From contig BFEA01000008.1 in assembly GCA_003427395.1 (NCBI GenBank), forward strand, positions 4,866,265 to 4,894,617: a stretch of 28,353 bases of DNA, in the 5' to 3' direction. Positions 8,849 through 18,681 of the stretch are shown in pieces. The notes below the pieces were generated by a model that was given only the letters and a program-made list of their open reading frames with translations, was not told where the DNA came from and searched no databases. The position numbers and the translations under genes were made by a program. The DNA is from Chara braunii (lineage: Eukaryota > Streptophyta > Charophyceae > Charales > Characeae). How positions within the stretch are numbered: the first letter of the stretch is position 1; each line of letters begins with the position of its first letter.

Positions 8849-9298
8849 GTTCACTTGTGGCAAAGTTCAAACTTCAAACAGGTGATGTGAAGCCTCCCGG
8901 TTTTACTCACCAAAATCAAATGCACAAAAAGACAAGAATTCGAGCAGCCTCCATCACCAAAATAAAATTCACAAAAAGACCTCGACTAATTTGCACAAGA
9001 ATACCATCTTTTTGTTTTTTAACCTCAGGCGGGCGCCGCCTCGGCAGAAGCCTTGGGCGCCACGTGCGTTCAAGGTATCGATGGCTCACGGATTTCTGCA
9101 ATTCACATTGCGTAACACATTTCGCTGCGCTCTTCATCTTTGCTAGCGCCAAGATATTGGTTTGCCAAACCTGAGGGTTTCTGAACATGCCAACCCCCCT
9201 GGTTTCGTGTGCGTCCAGATACATCCACGATCCGGTGATCAGGAACTAAAAATTTGACACTTCGTGGGCCGGAAAAGTCGATTGCAATTTCGTGGCCG
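8845..9298. other. Unassigned non-coding sequence
   Basis: No recognisable gene or structured RNA is present. A short direct repeat (CACAAAAAGAC with CACCAAAAT) occurs at about 8910-8980. Confidence 0.4.
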
Positions 9299-9408
9299 CT
9301 ATTGTCTTCCCCTGAACATAACGCACCCAAAACATTGATGTATACAAGCTACGTCTCCAGTGCGGTACATCAACATGACGGTGCGTCGTGTTCGGGGGAA
9401 GACAGTAG
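9299..9408. mobile_element. Family B MITE, 110 bp
   Basis: CTATTGTCTTCCCC and GGGGAAGACAGTAG are inverted termini with one mismatch. The inner arms ATAACGCACCC and GGTGCGTCGTG pair. The centre shares the GATGTATACAAGC stretch with the copy at 7325. It has the same length as the copy at 3412-3521. Confidence 0.8.
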
Positions 9409-9739
9409 TACCGACTGGCAGAAACTGTTCCCTTTCCGCCAGGACACCTTGAGGGAGGCGCCGGGAGCCCACAGGGGCCACTAGATGCAAGGCAGTGTTT
9501 TCACACTGCCACACACTGCAGCCTTGGCTGCCATTTCATGGCCCTTTTCTCATGGCCTGAAGTTGGGAGTGGGGGGAACCACCAACACCATTTGGAACTC
9601 TACAGTAACCGGAGAGGCAAACTGGTGGAAACTGTTGCCTTTCCGCCAGCACTCCTTGGGAGGATCCCACAGCGGCCAGCGGTGACAGTGGCAGTGTTTT
9701 CACATTGCCACAAACTACAGCCATTGGGCACCTTTACAT
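9409..9739. repeat. Two copies of a dispersed repeat, second cut by adaptor
   Basis: The repeat is marked by CCCTTTCCGCCAGGACACCTTG and by GGCAGTGTTTTCACACTGCC. Copy one spans about 9409-9540 and copy two about 9600-9739, where the adaptor interrupts it. A third copy starts at about 10880. It contains no ORF that is conserved between the copies. Confidence 0.75.
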
Positions 9740-9772
9740 CTGTCTCTTATACACATCTAGATGTGTATAAGA

Positions 9773-9777
<5 letters not shown>
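9740..9777. other. Tn5 mosaic-end junction adaptor (library artefact)
   Basis: This is the same 38-base palindrome as at 97. It interrupts the dispersed repeat on its left and is followed directly by a CA microsatellite on its right. Confidence 0.97.

Positions 9778-9826
<49 letters not shown>
9778..9826. repeat. CA microsatellite
   Basis: About 24 CA units begin at the base after the adaptor. Confidence 0.95.
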
Positions 9827-9830
<4 letters not shown>

Positions 9831-10789
9831 CTTTCTGTCTTGGCAGATTTGAGCGGTTATGATCAGGCTCGTACTAGTGGGCTACTCTTTCTCTGTGGAT
9901 GGATTTGTTTTGTCGGTTTGTTTGTTTATACATGGCCTAATTCTTTGCCCTGCTTTGTAGCATGGGCTGTCTTGCCGATGAAGTAATGTCTGTGGGTGGC
10001 CACAAGTTTTTTCTGGGCTGGGAGTTTGGGTTTTTAATTTTTTTTTGGCCACAATATCTCTGCGAGGAGGCTCAGGGAATGTTTGCTGTGGGTGTCATTC
10101 CCGCGGGCTGCTCTTTCGGAACACATGGAAGAATGGGGTGCCTTCTAGTGTGTTTTAAGCAGCAGCGCTCCTGGTGTCGCATGGAGATCTTGTGGAATTT
10201 GGCATAGTTCTTGCAGTGGCCGTGCTGTAGCGCTAGGACATCATCCGATTCTGCAGGTTGCGCGGCAGGGGGAGGTTCATGACACTCCTCGTGTTGCGTA
10301 CAGGTCCTGCGGGTGTATTTCTGATCCGTGGTGGCGTTGTAGGCCGTCGCAGAGGGCTCTACAATGTTTTGGGACCATCGGCATGTGCGCTGGGTGCTTT
10401 TTTGTTAGTGGAGCCTTTTGTGTTATGCTGTTGGGTTTGTTTGATTAAGTTTGTGGTTTTGTGGGCCGATGCGGAGGGCTCTCCAAGTTTTTTTGGGACC
10501 TATGGCGGATGGGGTCGGTGCTTTCTTGCTGGTGGAGTCCTCTGTCTTAGGTGAGTTGCCTTGTGCCCTTCGCCCTTCGCCCTTTTATGGATTATGAAAT
10601 AAATATATGTATATATGTATATATGTACATGTGCAAGTGTGCCGCTTCAGCTGCAAACGGGTGTGTGGGCACTTGGCGCTGAACCACACAAACGTGGCCA
10701 ACCTTGCATTTTCTGTTATATATATTGTCTATCTATTCTTTTTCGTTATGGATTGTTTGTTATGATTTCTGGAGGGGGGTGCTTTAACA
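9827..10789. other. G/T-rich block bounded by adaptor and gap
   Basis: The plus strand here is rich in G and T, whereas most flanking sequence is richer in C and A. A tandem repeat of about 120 bp lies at roughly 10342-10555, marked by GAGGGCTCT and GGTGCTTTNTTG. A TATATGTA-rich stretch lies at about 10603-10628. Frames open here give Cys/Val/Gly-rich translations without a recognisable domain. Confidence 0.5.
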
Positions 10790-10833
10790 ACACACACACA
10801 CAACACACAACACACACACACACACACACACAN
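10790..10833. repeat. CA microsatellite ending in a single N
   Basis: CA units run to an N at 10833 that acts as a gap marker. The sequence after it starts with a G run. Continuity across the N is not established. Confidence 0.9.
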
Positions 10834-10872
10834 GGGGGAGCTGGGGGGCATCACCATCATTGAGAAATGCTT

Positions 10873-11010
10873 AGTAAACGGAGTAGCAAATTCCCTTTCC
10901 GCCAGGACACCTTGCGGGATCCCACAGGGCCCGCCAGCGGGAAGGACATTGAATTCCAATGTTCTCCCACTGCCACTGCCACTGTCCTCGCCGCTGATGG
11001 CCCGTGGTCC
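10873..11010. repeat. Third copy of the dispersed repeat
   Basis: CCCTTTCCGCCAGGACACCTTGCG and the following GGATCCCACAGGGCC stretch match copies at about 9430 and 9640. This copy lies just after the N at 10833, while the second copy ends at an adaptor at 9740. Confidence 0.7.
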
Positions 11011-11122
11011 CAGCAGAAAAGGTGGCGGCGGCGCGGGATCTCATTTGAGCCTTACGTGACATCCCCACACTGTTTGGCCCTGGCGGCCTGGCAGTGGGAT
11101 CCCACCCTCAGTACCGGTAGAT

Positions 11123-11195
11123 TCCCTACTGTCTTCACCCAAATAGAATGGCCAGTCATTAGCACTGTATCTACACTGAAGTCACCCTGAATAAG
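11123..11195. mobile_element. Family A MITE, left half only
   Basis: TACTGTCTTCACCCAAATAGAATGGCCAGTCATTAGC matches the left arm of family A. The right arm is replaced by unrelated sequence from about 11175 on. Confidence 0.6.
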
Positions 11196-12417
11196 TGAAT
11201 GGACCTTCTATACCCCCCCAGAATGCCAAGAATGTAGCCCGTATGATACTAGTTGTTCCATAACATAAAGGCATCTCGTTCGATGAAAAACGCTATGGCA
11301 TCCGAAAACATTCAACCTTCCAGCAGCCTCCTGAGCGGCTATATAGTACACACCCTACATTTTCAGGAGTTCGTGATTTTTTTTTTTTGAATTTTGAAGT
11401 TGTGCAGGTGCAAGGCCTTGATAAGCCCCACTGGGCCCTAAATCAGCAAGGTTGGCCGCCCTAAGTGAAGGCGTCCCTAACAAGTGACGAGAGGCCTATT
11501 TCGGACCTTCAGGCAACTGAGGAAATTCATGGTGCGCTGCTTCAGTTGGTTGAGAGCGCCCAGGCCCAGGCCACCTTTTTCCAATGTATCTGAAGTCGGC
11601 CCTGGGCCAGGCACGCAACATAGAGCAAACAGAGGCTACGGGCAGTTGAACGTGAGCAATCACTTCAGGCCCTGTGCCTGATTCCCTTGGCCTGGGGCTC
11701 GGCCACTCCGGGCCTACGGGAAGCTTCCGGGCAGGGGCCCATCACAGTCAGCCCACACGCAGCAGGCAGGCCACTTCAATTAGGAAAGAGCCTGGCCCCG
11801 GATTGAGCAGGCACTGGCTGCATGCTGCGCTATTCGCTGGCCAGCGCTCACACGCTCACGCGCTCACGGGCGAGCTGGAAGGAGGCAGCCATAGCCAAGC
11901 TGCGCTGCTGTATGCTGGATGGGGCACATGGTGGTCTTTGGGTGCAGGTGACAACTGTGAGTGGGGGATCGAGGTTGCGAGTGATGCGGGAGACATACCT
12001 GGTTCTTGAGGCGAACAGCACTGGCCGAGATCTGCTTGGACTTCGGGGAGCTGTTGACGTCACCAGCGGCATTGTAGATAGGCTAGATAGGCTCTGCCAA
12101 TTGTAGTCTGCGCGCAGAGCACCAGATAGGATGTCGACATTGGTTCTTTGTTGATGATGATGAGACTATTCCAACATTGTCACCTATGAGCTTTTGCTGT
12201 GCGCTTATTTGGTGTGACTCGTGATGCAATTCTGCTTTTGGTTCGATGTCACGACTATCTGGTCTCATGTGCATGATGCTGCTTGGCTCTGAAATTCACT
12301 AAAGCGTTATTAACTAAAACACAACGCCCAGGCAAAAAAGGCAACCCTGAATCTGCCAAGTGCCACTGCGGGTAATGACTTCCACACTAAACTTCCATAA
12401 TTTTGAGACGCCCACCA
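11196..12417. other. Unassigned 1.2-kb stretch
   Basis: Several frames are open for 60-110 codons, but they overlap on both strands and show no domain I recognise. A T run lies at 11379-11388. The region at 11550-11900 is G/C-rich. Confidence 0.4.
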
Positions 12418-12513
12418 TGACACGGGCAGGCAGTGCCAGACACTTCGTCATTCATTGCCTATTTCACGGGCAGGCAGTGCCAGACACTTTGTCATTCATT
12501 GCCTATTTCACAC
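12418..12513. repeat. Two-copy tandem repeat, period about 47 bp
   Basis: ACGGGCAGGCAGTGCCAGACACTT followed by GTCATTCATTGCCTATTTCAC occurs twice back to back with one or two differences. Confidence 0.9.
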
Positions 12514-12709
12514 TAAAAGTGTGTCCCAGCATGAGAAGTTTAACTGCGGATGATAAAATGTCTCAGAGGCCAGCCCGGCTGCTTCACACACGTGGTCCCC
12601 TCCACTGTGACTTTCGAAACCTTGAGATCCACACTGGCGTTCAGATATTCTGCACTACTATCACATCAAATACAACGACTAAGGGGCTCACCGCACCACT
12701 TGCCAAACA

Positions 12710-12955
12710 CCAACATTTTGAATGTATCTGGACAGCAGCAGGGTCCAAAAACATTACTTCGTTACATTTGATCAGTGGTGCAGCACACCCTACTGAGAGA
12801 CAGGCAACACCACCCCGGAAAACCATCCCACCAACATTTTGAATGCATCTGGACAGGAATGCATCTGGACAGCAGCAGGGTCCAAAAATTACTCTGTTTC
12901 ATTTCGTCAGTGGCGCAGCACACCCTAAGGACAGAGACAGGCAACACCACCCCCT
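12710..12955. repeat. Two-copy tandem repeat, period about 120 bp
   Basis: Both units contain CAACATTTTGAATG, CTGGACAGCAGCAGGGTCC and GCAGCACACCCTA. The second unit has an internal 15-base duplication (GAATGCATCTGGACA). Confidence 0.85.
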
Positions 12956-13103
12956 GTTCCTAACGTTCGAAAAATCACCCCAGGTGTGTGCATTTCACAC
13001 TGACCCGACCTCGCCAATCCTCCACCACCCCCTGTTCCTAACGTTCAAAAAAGCACCCCAGGTGTGTGCATTTCACGCTGACACGACCTCGCCAATCCTC
13101 CAG
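12954..13103. repeat. Two-copy tandem repeat, period about 75 bp
   Basis: The segment from CTGTTCCTAACGTTC to GACCTCGCCAATCCTCCA occurs twice in succession. It starts at the end of the preceding array. Confidence 0.9.
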
Positions 13104-13506
13104 AAAGTCCTCAACACACACACACCAGCAGTACAAAAACAAAACCAAACACCCTCACAAGAAAAAAGAACCATGTTTCACCATTACAAACACCTCCCGA
13201 AGTCATAAACGTAGACAGTCAAACCATCCTGCATCATTCCCACACCTTCCACAGAAGGCAAGAGAGTATAGCCCCTATAGCCCCTATACAAAATGAGTCG
13301 GCCCCCGCTCGGGCATCAACGTTGCACCAGTATTATATTCACGACCGAAGCAGGAGAGGGCCGGCATCGACGAGTTTCATCAGCACTGATTCAGCAGCCC
13401 ATTATTCATTTCGGGCCGCTGAAACTGCCTGCAGACGATACATGGAAGATACTTGTGGTTTAAGACTTGAAGGGCTGCAAGCAGGTTATACCAGAGGAAC
13501 GTCTTC
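13104..13506. other. Unassigned non-coding sequence
   Basis: No gene is recognised. The first part is rich in A and C. Confidence 0.4.
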
Positions 13507-13600
13507 CAAATATCTTCTACAGAGTGCACGTATTTAAAAAGCATTTCAACCAGATATTTTCTACAGAATGCATGTATTTACAAAACGTTTCAAATGATCC
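13507..13600. repeat. Two-copy tandem repeat, period about 47 bp
   Basis: CCAAATATCTTCTACAGAGTGCACGTATTTA and CCAGATATTTTCTACAGAATGCATGTATTTA are successive units. Confidence 0.75.
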
Positions 13601-14745
13601 ATACACACATCATCATTGTGCACAGGTTTTGATGCGAATACCTAGTCAACAATCAACTGGACTCTTTCTGCTTTGAGCCACAGCCCAGCAGCAACTTCTC
13701 CGTCTCTCTCTTCCCACCACACATAGCTCTCTCCACTCATCGACATCAATCCCAACCCTGATGATCATTTCATCTCTTTACACGGACAGAAATCCATCCC
13801 ACTTCCTGTCTCCATCCTCCTTCCAACACTTAAAAATTCAGCATTTGCTAAACACACCTGCACCAGTCTCCGCTGACTAATTTTTCGACTAATTTTTTGA
13901 GTCCTACAGTCATATAACCCCATCTCATCATTTCTGTCTGTCTATGTGCACATCAGCATCACAGTCTAGTGTAACATTTGCAAACGCTGGTCGCCAGTCT
14001 CTCTCCGCTTGCACACCATAGGCCTCCTATTGCGCACGTGGCAGTTCTGTGTGTTCACCAATCTTCTTCGTGCCCTAACCACACTACACCACCCGTACTT
14101 CCAAGACGCTTTTCTCCAACCCTGGAAACCCTGCGCCTGCCGTAACCGGTGCAACCAAGCCCCGAGAGTCCCAGCATACAACATATGGAGCCCCCGGCCT
14201 ACATATGGGCCAAGCACTGGTGATTTCACATTATACCGTTATGCTTCTACCATCCAACATTAGCAAGGCCCTCCCCATGGTGGCAGCTCCGTCTCCAAAA
14301 GGCTCTCCCGGAAGAGGACACAATCAAGACACAGCCTCCTCTTCGTTATTAAGGCCGCTGCTTCATCGACAAAAGGCTCTCGACAAGGCGGCTGTTTCAT
14401 CTGCAACAGACTCTTCGAGATGACAAAAAAATACAGCCTTCCCATCTTTTTGATCTCAAAATGTAACCCGGCTAGCAAGTGCAGTACTACCCACCGGTGA
14501 TTTTTACGGTTCAGTGACTTCAGGCTATTCGTAACCACCACGCAATCTACATTTCGCCTCTGTTGAGTGAACCAATGCCCATTCGATTTTTCTATTTCGC
14601 GAGAAGGACAACGTTCTGACCCACAGACTCAGGTCTTGCCGCACAGACACCCACACCCACACAGACAGAGACCAGGCTTGCCTCTCCATACAATCCTTCC
14701 TGACACTCCAATTCAACATCTCCGACAACTTCCAGGTAGGGAACA
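13601..14745. other. Unassigned 1.1-kb stretch, C-rich on plus strand
   Basis: Open frames on both strands overlap one another and I recognise no product. A short direct repeat (GGCTCTC... and GACAAAAGGCTCTC) lies at about 14299-14390. Confidence 0.4.
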
Positions 14746-15030
14746 ACCTTCAAGAGGAGGGTAAAATGGTAATTCAGTGTGAAGTAGGGTGGCTCACTGC
14801 ACTCGCACTTCTACTATAGTCTTGCGTATGCAATACTATGCATTAACCTTCAAGAGGAGGGTAAAATGGTAATTCAGTGTGAAGTAGGGTGGCTCACTGC
14901 ACTCGCACTTCTACTATGGTCTTGCGTATGCAATACTATGCATTATACAGTCAAACACCTCCTAACCAGTGTGAAGTAGGGTGGCTCACTGCACTCGCAG
15001 AGCTACTATGGTCTTGCGTATGCATTATGC
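14746..15030. repeat. 100-bp satellite, two full units and one altered unit
   Basis: Units 14746-14845 and 14846-14945 differ at very few positions. The third unit (14946-15030) has a different start (ACAGTCAAACACCTCCTAACC) but the same GTGAAGTAGGGTGGCTCACTGCACTCGC core. The replacement start recurs at about 15027-15048 and 15071. The fragment at 1-95 belongs to the same array. Confidence 0.9.
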
Positions 15031-15305
15031 AGTCAAACACCTCCTAACCCATTTCTCACTGCTATGTGCATTACAGTCAAACCAGCACCTAACCCGTTTT
15101 TACAACTATGTGCACCCACGTTACACCTTTTTCACACACCTTCCCCTTCCGTATGTACTGGTTACATTTTTCCTGTCTTGGCGAGACTTTTCTCGCCCTC
15201 CTCCTACACTTACATGACGTTCAGATGACAGTCAGATTGTCCAGGCTGGCTTTCCCAAAGCCATCCTATCGGTCTAGCATATCTGTACCTGGATCCCACA
15301 TTCAA

Positions 15306-15590
15306 TCAAGCCACAGGAATGTACAATTTCTTGGAAGCGTACTGGTCATAGTACTCGCAGATCTTGTTCCAGTTGACTACATTCCACCAGGCTGCGAAGT
15401 ACTCCGTCTTTCGGTTCTGATACTTGAGGTAGTAGGCATGCTCCCAAACGTCCTGTCCCATGAAGGGTATAATCTTTCTTCCGTTCGTGCCTGGCACCCG
15501 ATCACCAGTGGCAGTATTTTGGCTCAGCACAACTCCGTCCATCAATGGATTATCCTGATTAGCCGTTGTCTCGATTGACAATCTTCCATC
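15306..15590 (-). CDS. Superoxide dismutase (Fe/Mn family), last exon
   Basis: This exon encodes the C-terminal 94 residues of an Fe/Mn-family superoxide dismutase, which converts superoxide to oxygen and hydrogen peroxide. It starts after an acceptor CAG at 15593-15591 and ends at a TGA at 15308-15306. Seen in the translation: [12 protein letters not shown] near residue 10, then [14 protein letters not shown] near residue 47, carrying the Asp and His that are the third and fourth metal ligands, then [10 protein letters not shown]. The Gln in ANQD is the position that favours manganese in this family, so Mn-type is inferred. The segment between PLMDG and IPFMG is about 10 residues longer than in bacterial SodA. 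The end, KKLYIPVA, shows no standard peroxisomal signal. It joins the exon at 18682 in phase 0. Confidence 0.92.
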   Translation of the reverse strand, partial: DGRLSIETTANQDNPLMDGVVLSQNTATGDRVPGTNGRKIIPFMGQDVWEHAYYLKYQNRKTEYFAAWWNVVNWNKICEYYDQYASKKLYIPVA

Positions 15591-15595
15591 CTGCT

Positions 15596-15615
15596 CACAC
15601 ACACACACATGCCAG

Positions 15616-15671
<56 letters not shown>

Positions 15672-15689
15672 AACACACACACATGCTAG

Positions 15690-15727
<38 letters not shown>

Positions 15728-15880
15728 AGAACACACACACTAGCACGCACACACACACACGCTAGAACACAGACACACTAGCACGCACACACACACACAC
15801 ACACAGACACATGCTAGCGCACACGCACACACACACACGCTAGAACACAGACACATGCTAGCTAGCTAGCACACACACAC
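15596..15880. repeat. Compound CA microsatellite with GCTAG interruptions
   Basis: CA runs are broken at intervals by GCTAGCACG and CTAGAACACA motifs. On the gene strand this is a TG tract that ends about five bases before the 3' splice site, where a pyrimidine tract would normally be. A near-exact copy of its right half is at 26521-26730. Confidence 0.95.
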
Positions 15881-16030
15881 AAACAGGAACAATCAAACAT
15901 TTGTGACAGACAAGACAAATGCATCATTTAGTGGAAGGCATTTCGAAACAGCTAACAGAGAAGGAGAAACACATTCATCATGACACACAACCGATCAGCT
16001 CGTGAGCCTCCCGTGTCCTATCGGTTCAAC

Positions 16031-16385
16031 ATGTCTTGTCATCATTACTTTCCTGCCACACATCAACCCACATCCGACTCTTCGCATGATCAGTTCAGTC
16101 CACCACATCCACCTCTTCGCACGATCAGTTCAGTCCACCACGTCATTGTTACTTTCCCACCACACCCACATCCAACTCTTCACGCACCAGTCCACCACAT
16201 CCACCTCTTCGCACGATAAGTTCAGTCCACCACGTCATTGTTACTTTCCCACCACACCAACATCCAACTCTTCGCGCACCAGTCCACCACATCCACCTCT
16301 TCGCACGATCAGTTCAGTCCACCACGTCATTGTTACTTTCCCACCACACCCACATCCAACTCTTCGCGCACCACCCATCAACCTA
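16031..16385. repeat. Minisatellite, unit about 91 bp, within the intron
   Basis: CACATCCACCTCTTCGCACGAT recurs at about 16104, 16195 and 16286, followed each time by AGTTCAGTCCACCACGTCATTG and ACTTTCCCACCACACC. Open plus-strand frames here are translations of the repeat. Confidence 0.9.
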
Positions 16386-17219
16386 CATCCAACTCTTCCT
16401 GAAAACCCACCTCCTCAACCTTGGAACTCCAATCAACAACGTCCACAAAACAACAGCACCACCACAAAGCCGGTGCAGAGCAGTGAATAAGCTTGGCCCT
16501 CAGTGCTAGCACTAAGCCATCTGGGGGAAGGGGCCGCCAGGGCTGGGGAGGTAGAGCCAGTACTAAGTCATCAACCAGAAACTGTCCCGCCTTCTCTCCC
16601 AACCTCTACACCTCCAGCACCCCTCATTTCACTATATCCACTTCGGCACGCACCTCAGCCACAGAACGCATGACACGGTATCAACCCGGCATGACACGGT
16701 ACATGTTACAACTGTCTCTTCTTCTGTCGCCTACCCACTTCCGCAAGCACCTCAGCCACAGAACGCACAAGAATCAGCACACAGCAGATCAAGCATTCGC
16801 ATCTTCGCTCCAGGCAATCTACATAGCAGAGCAGAACAGTCTCAGCACCCTTCTCTCACATACATAAAATCACATGAACAAGGTAGTGTCAATCACTGGT
16901 GCACATAATCCATAATGGCATTCCACTGTTCTTAGCATTCAAGTAACTGTCCTCACTGTTGATGCCCTTCAGCTGGTGATTGGCCTACATGGCAGTCATG
17001 AACGCTTCATATTGGCACTTTAGCCTAGCCTTAATCCGGTAATTGGCCAATGTGGCCTAACTCATGGTCAATCATACTCGTGCATACGACGAATCACCAT
17101 GATTGCCTTGTCATCACTTGCTGATTTTGAAGCCCCCTCCTTCACATGAGTCTTCAGCGTCTCACGAGCTATAGCTGATTATTTGTGGGCATAGCATCAT
17201 TCACTCCAAAATTTAGGAA
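16386..17219. other. Unassigned intron sequence
   Basis: This lies within the superoxide dismutase intron. I see a short direct repeat (CCACTTCGGCACGCACCTCAGCCACAGAACGCA-like) at about 16639-16668 and 16736-16769, but no coding signal. Confidence 0.45.
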
Positions 17220-17351
17220 TTTAAACCACCAATACCCCAGGGGGCCCGAGCGGGTGTTAAACCCCTCTGGGTAGACTCTGGGGCAAATGCATGTCACAGT
17301 GGACCTGCGCGGCGCACAGCCTAAAAACGTGGAGGTACCTGGTGGTTTAAA
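17220..17351. mobile_element. Short element with 12-bp terminal inverted repeats
   Basis: TTTAAACCACCA at 17220-17231 and TGGTGGTTTAAA at 17340-17351 are exact inverted copies at the ends of a 132-base segment. The interior has CCCCAG/CTGGGG pairing potential. It is small and non-coding, consistent with a MITE of a third family. Confidence 0.55.
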
Positions 17352-17816
17352 AACCTTTCATTGAATGAATAAATGAATGAAAGGCTTCAAACTCCACAAG
17401 CCTGATTGGCAACACGATGCTTCATCGGGATCTTTCCCCCCCCCTTATCGTCGTTAATGTACAATCAAGGGGAGCAGAGAAAAGCCGTCAGCCTCATCCT
17501 CCTCCACTTACGATAAAGGCCATAGGGGAAAAGGTGCTCATGCGACGGACCTCCAAGCAATCCACAGCATGAACAACTGAAGCACCCTGCAGTTTAAAAA
17601 TCGGAGCGATGCATAGAGAGGAGAAATGTCATGTCCAGATAAATGTCATTCTGGACATGGAGGCAGGAGATCAGCTCCTCCCCTGCACAAAGATGTCAGG
17701 CACATTTCCATAAATACACCAAAAAGTGGCAAAAATATGAAAAAATAAACAAACAACTAGGAATCTGTATGCATGGTTAGGCCACCACATTGAGACCCTA
17801 CCTCAGCGACCTGCAG
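17352..17816. other. Unassigned intron sequence
   Basis: No gene or clear repeat is seen. There is a short AATGAATGAAAGG-type repeat at 17360-17385. Confidence 0.4.
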
Positions 17817-17887
17817 TCTTCACGCGAATAGAACGCCCAGTCATCGCTCGCTGATTCTATAACCGGACATTCTGTTCTGGTGAAGAC
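17817..17887. mobile_element. Family A MITE, shortened copy inside the intron
   Basis: GTCTTCACGCGAATAGAACGCCCAGTC at the left and its approximate inverse at the right (ACATTCTGTTCTGGTGAAGAC) flank a short centre. The central third of the intact element is missing. Its right end touches the degraded exon copy that begins at about 17888. Confidence 0.7.
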
Positions 17888-17995
17888 GATAGCCACACCC
17901 ATACACAGCCAAACACTCCTCTGGAATCGGTCCAAGGACCCGAAAGATATTATGGATGTCACCCAGAGGGCTGCCGATCAACGACCCCTGCGAGT
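17888..17995 (-). pseudogene. Degraded copy of the superoxide dismutase penultimate exon
   Basis: On the minus strand the translation reads QGSLIGSPLGDIHNIFRVLG, which aligns with KGSSITKPTGNLQAAIDKNFG of the exon at 18682-18875. At the DNA level the GTATGGGTGTGG, GGAGTGTTTGG, TCCAGA and GGGTC blocks are shared, with roughly 70 percent identity by eye. About 20 bases are missing before the final block. The metal-binding NH motif part is absent. It is therefore an exon relic, not a usable exon. Chance similarity is unlikely given the matching order of blocks. Confidence 0.6.
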
Positions 17996-18009
17996 CATGC
18001 ATGCATACA

Positions 18010-18063
18010 CTACCTCGGCAACACTTAGCCACACACATGCAGATCCAAATACTCCAGCACAGG
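18010..18063 (-). pseudogene. Second partial copy of the same exon, 3' end with donor
   Basis: About 50 bases match the end of the exon at 18682-18735 with roughly six or seven differences (CTCGGCAACAC, CAGATCCAAA and ACTCCAGCACA blocks). The splice donor survives as GAG|GTAGTG. Only the last 17 or so codons are represented, and the matching reading frame is not clean. It is more similar to the true exon than the relic at 17888-17995, so it is probably a younger duplication. Confidence 0.7.
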
Positions 18064-18090
18064 AAGTAATCAGAAGACCACATAACCAAA

Positions 18091-18146
18091 GCGGGCTAGC
18101 TCAGTTGGTATTCAGGAGGTTGTGGGTTCAATTCCCCACGTCATCC
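18091..18146 (+). repeat. tRNA-like fragment with internal deletion
   Basis: GCGGGCTAGCTCAGTTGG followed directly by TATTCAGGAGGTTGTGGGTTCAATTCCCC matches the fragment at 8447-8519, except that about 20 bases containing the anticodon-arm region are lost. It cannot fold as a tRNA. It is a SINE or tRNA pseudogene fragment in the intron. Confidence 0.6.
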
Positions 18147-18290
18147 ATTTGATCCCCGCGACCCCCGTGTGTGATAAGCCTTCGGGTTCACCACCAGAGA
18201 TAACTGGATTGGGCCTCCTGGCTGGTTATTGGAAAGCGCTTCGCTTTCCGGCTCGACCAGGGATTAGGAGCCAGGGTACTGCTCGCTCCC

Positions 18291-18522
18291 CACATAGAGC
18301 AGACATCAGAATCTAGCCCATAACCCTCAACACACCATGCTGAGAAAACGATGTATGTACGCAGGTAGGTAGTGGGATGTATATCGAGAGAAAAATATAG
18401 ACCCCGCATAGAGAAGAGGTCAGAATCTAGCCCATAACCCTTGACACACCATGCTGAGAAAATTACATATATAGGTAGGTAGGTAGTGGGAGGCATACTG
18501 AGAGAAAAATATACAGTAGCAG
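18291..18522. repeat. Two-copy tandem repeat, period about 115 bp
   Basis: Both units carry CAGAATCTAGCCCATAACCCT, ACACACCATGCTGAGAAAA and GGTAGGTAGTGGGA. They differ by small indels. This lies inside the intron. Confidence 0.9.
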
Positions 18523-18598
18523 CTCCGTAGCTAAAAAAAGAAGACCCTATATAAACAGAAATAGAAAACACAATGACACATAGAACAATGTCCAGAAT

Positions 18599-18672
18599 GT
18601 TGTAGTGGGGGAGGGAAAACACGGCAAGAGAGAGAGAGTAGTGGGGGAGGGAAATCACGGCAAGAGAGAGAA
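18599..18672. repeat. Two-copy tandem repeat, period about 37 bp, next to the donor
   Basis: GTAGTGGGGGAGGGAAA followed by CACGGCAAGAGAGAGA occurs twice. On the gene strand it begins about ten bases after the splice donor of the exon at 18682. Confidence 0.85.
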
Positions 18673-18681
18673 ACACTTTAC

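Larger units (their letters stand above)
15591..18681 (-). other. Spliceosomal intron of the superoxide dismutase gene, 3091 bases
   Basis: On the minus strand the intron begins GTAAAG (18681 downward) and ends GAGCAG (to 15591). Splicing gives GVAE followed by [15 protein letters not shown], which restores the family's continuous sequence. The intron contains a CA/TG tract against the acceptor, a minisatellite, a MITE, degraded exon copies and a tRNA-like fragment, each listed separately. Confidence 0.85.

Noticed and set aside
14746-15030. CRISPR-like array
   Set aside because: Units are adjacent 100-bp satellite copies without short repeats separated by unique spacers, and the genome is eukaryotic.
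15566-15781. Plus-strand frame of Thr/His repeats, and similar frames at 26440-26631
   Set aside because: These are translations of CA microsatellites, and the second also includes adaptor sequence.
16002-16490. Plus-strand frame of 162 codons
   Set aside because: It is a translation of the 91-bp minisatellite inside the superoxide dismutase intron, on the opposite strand to the gene.
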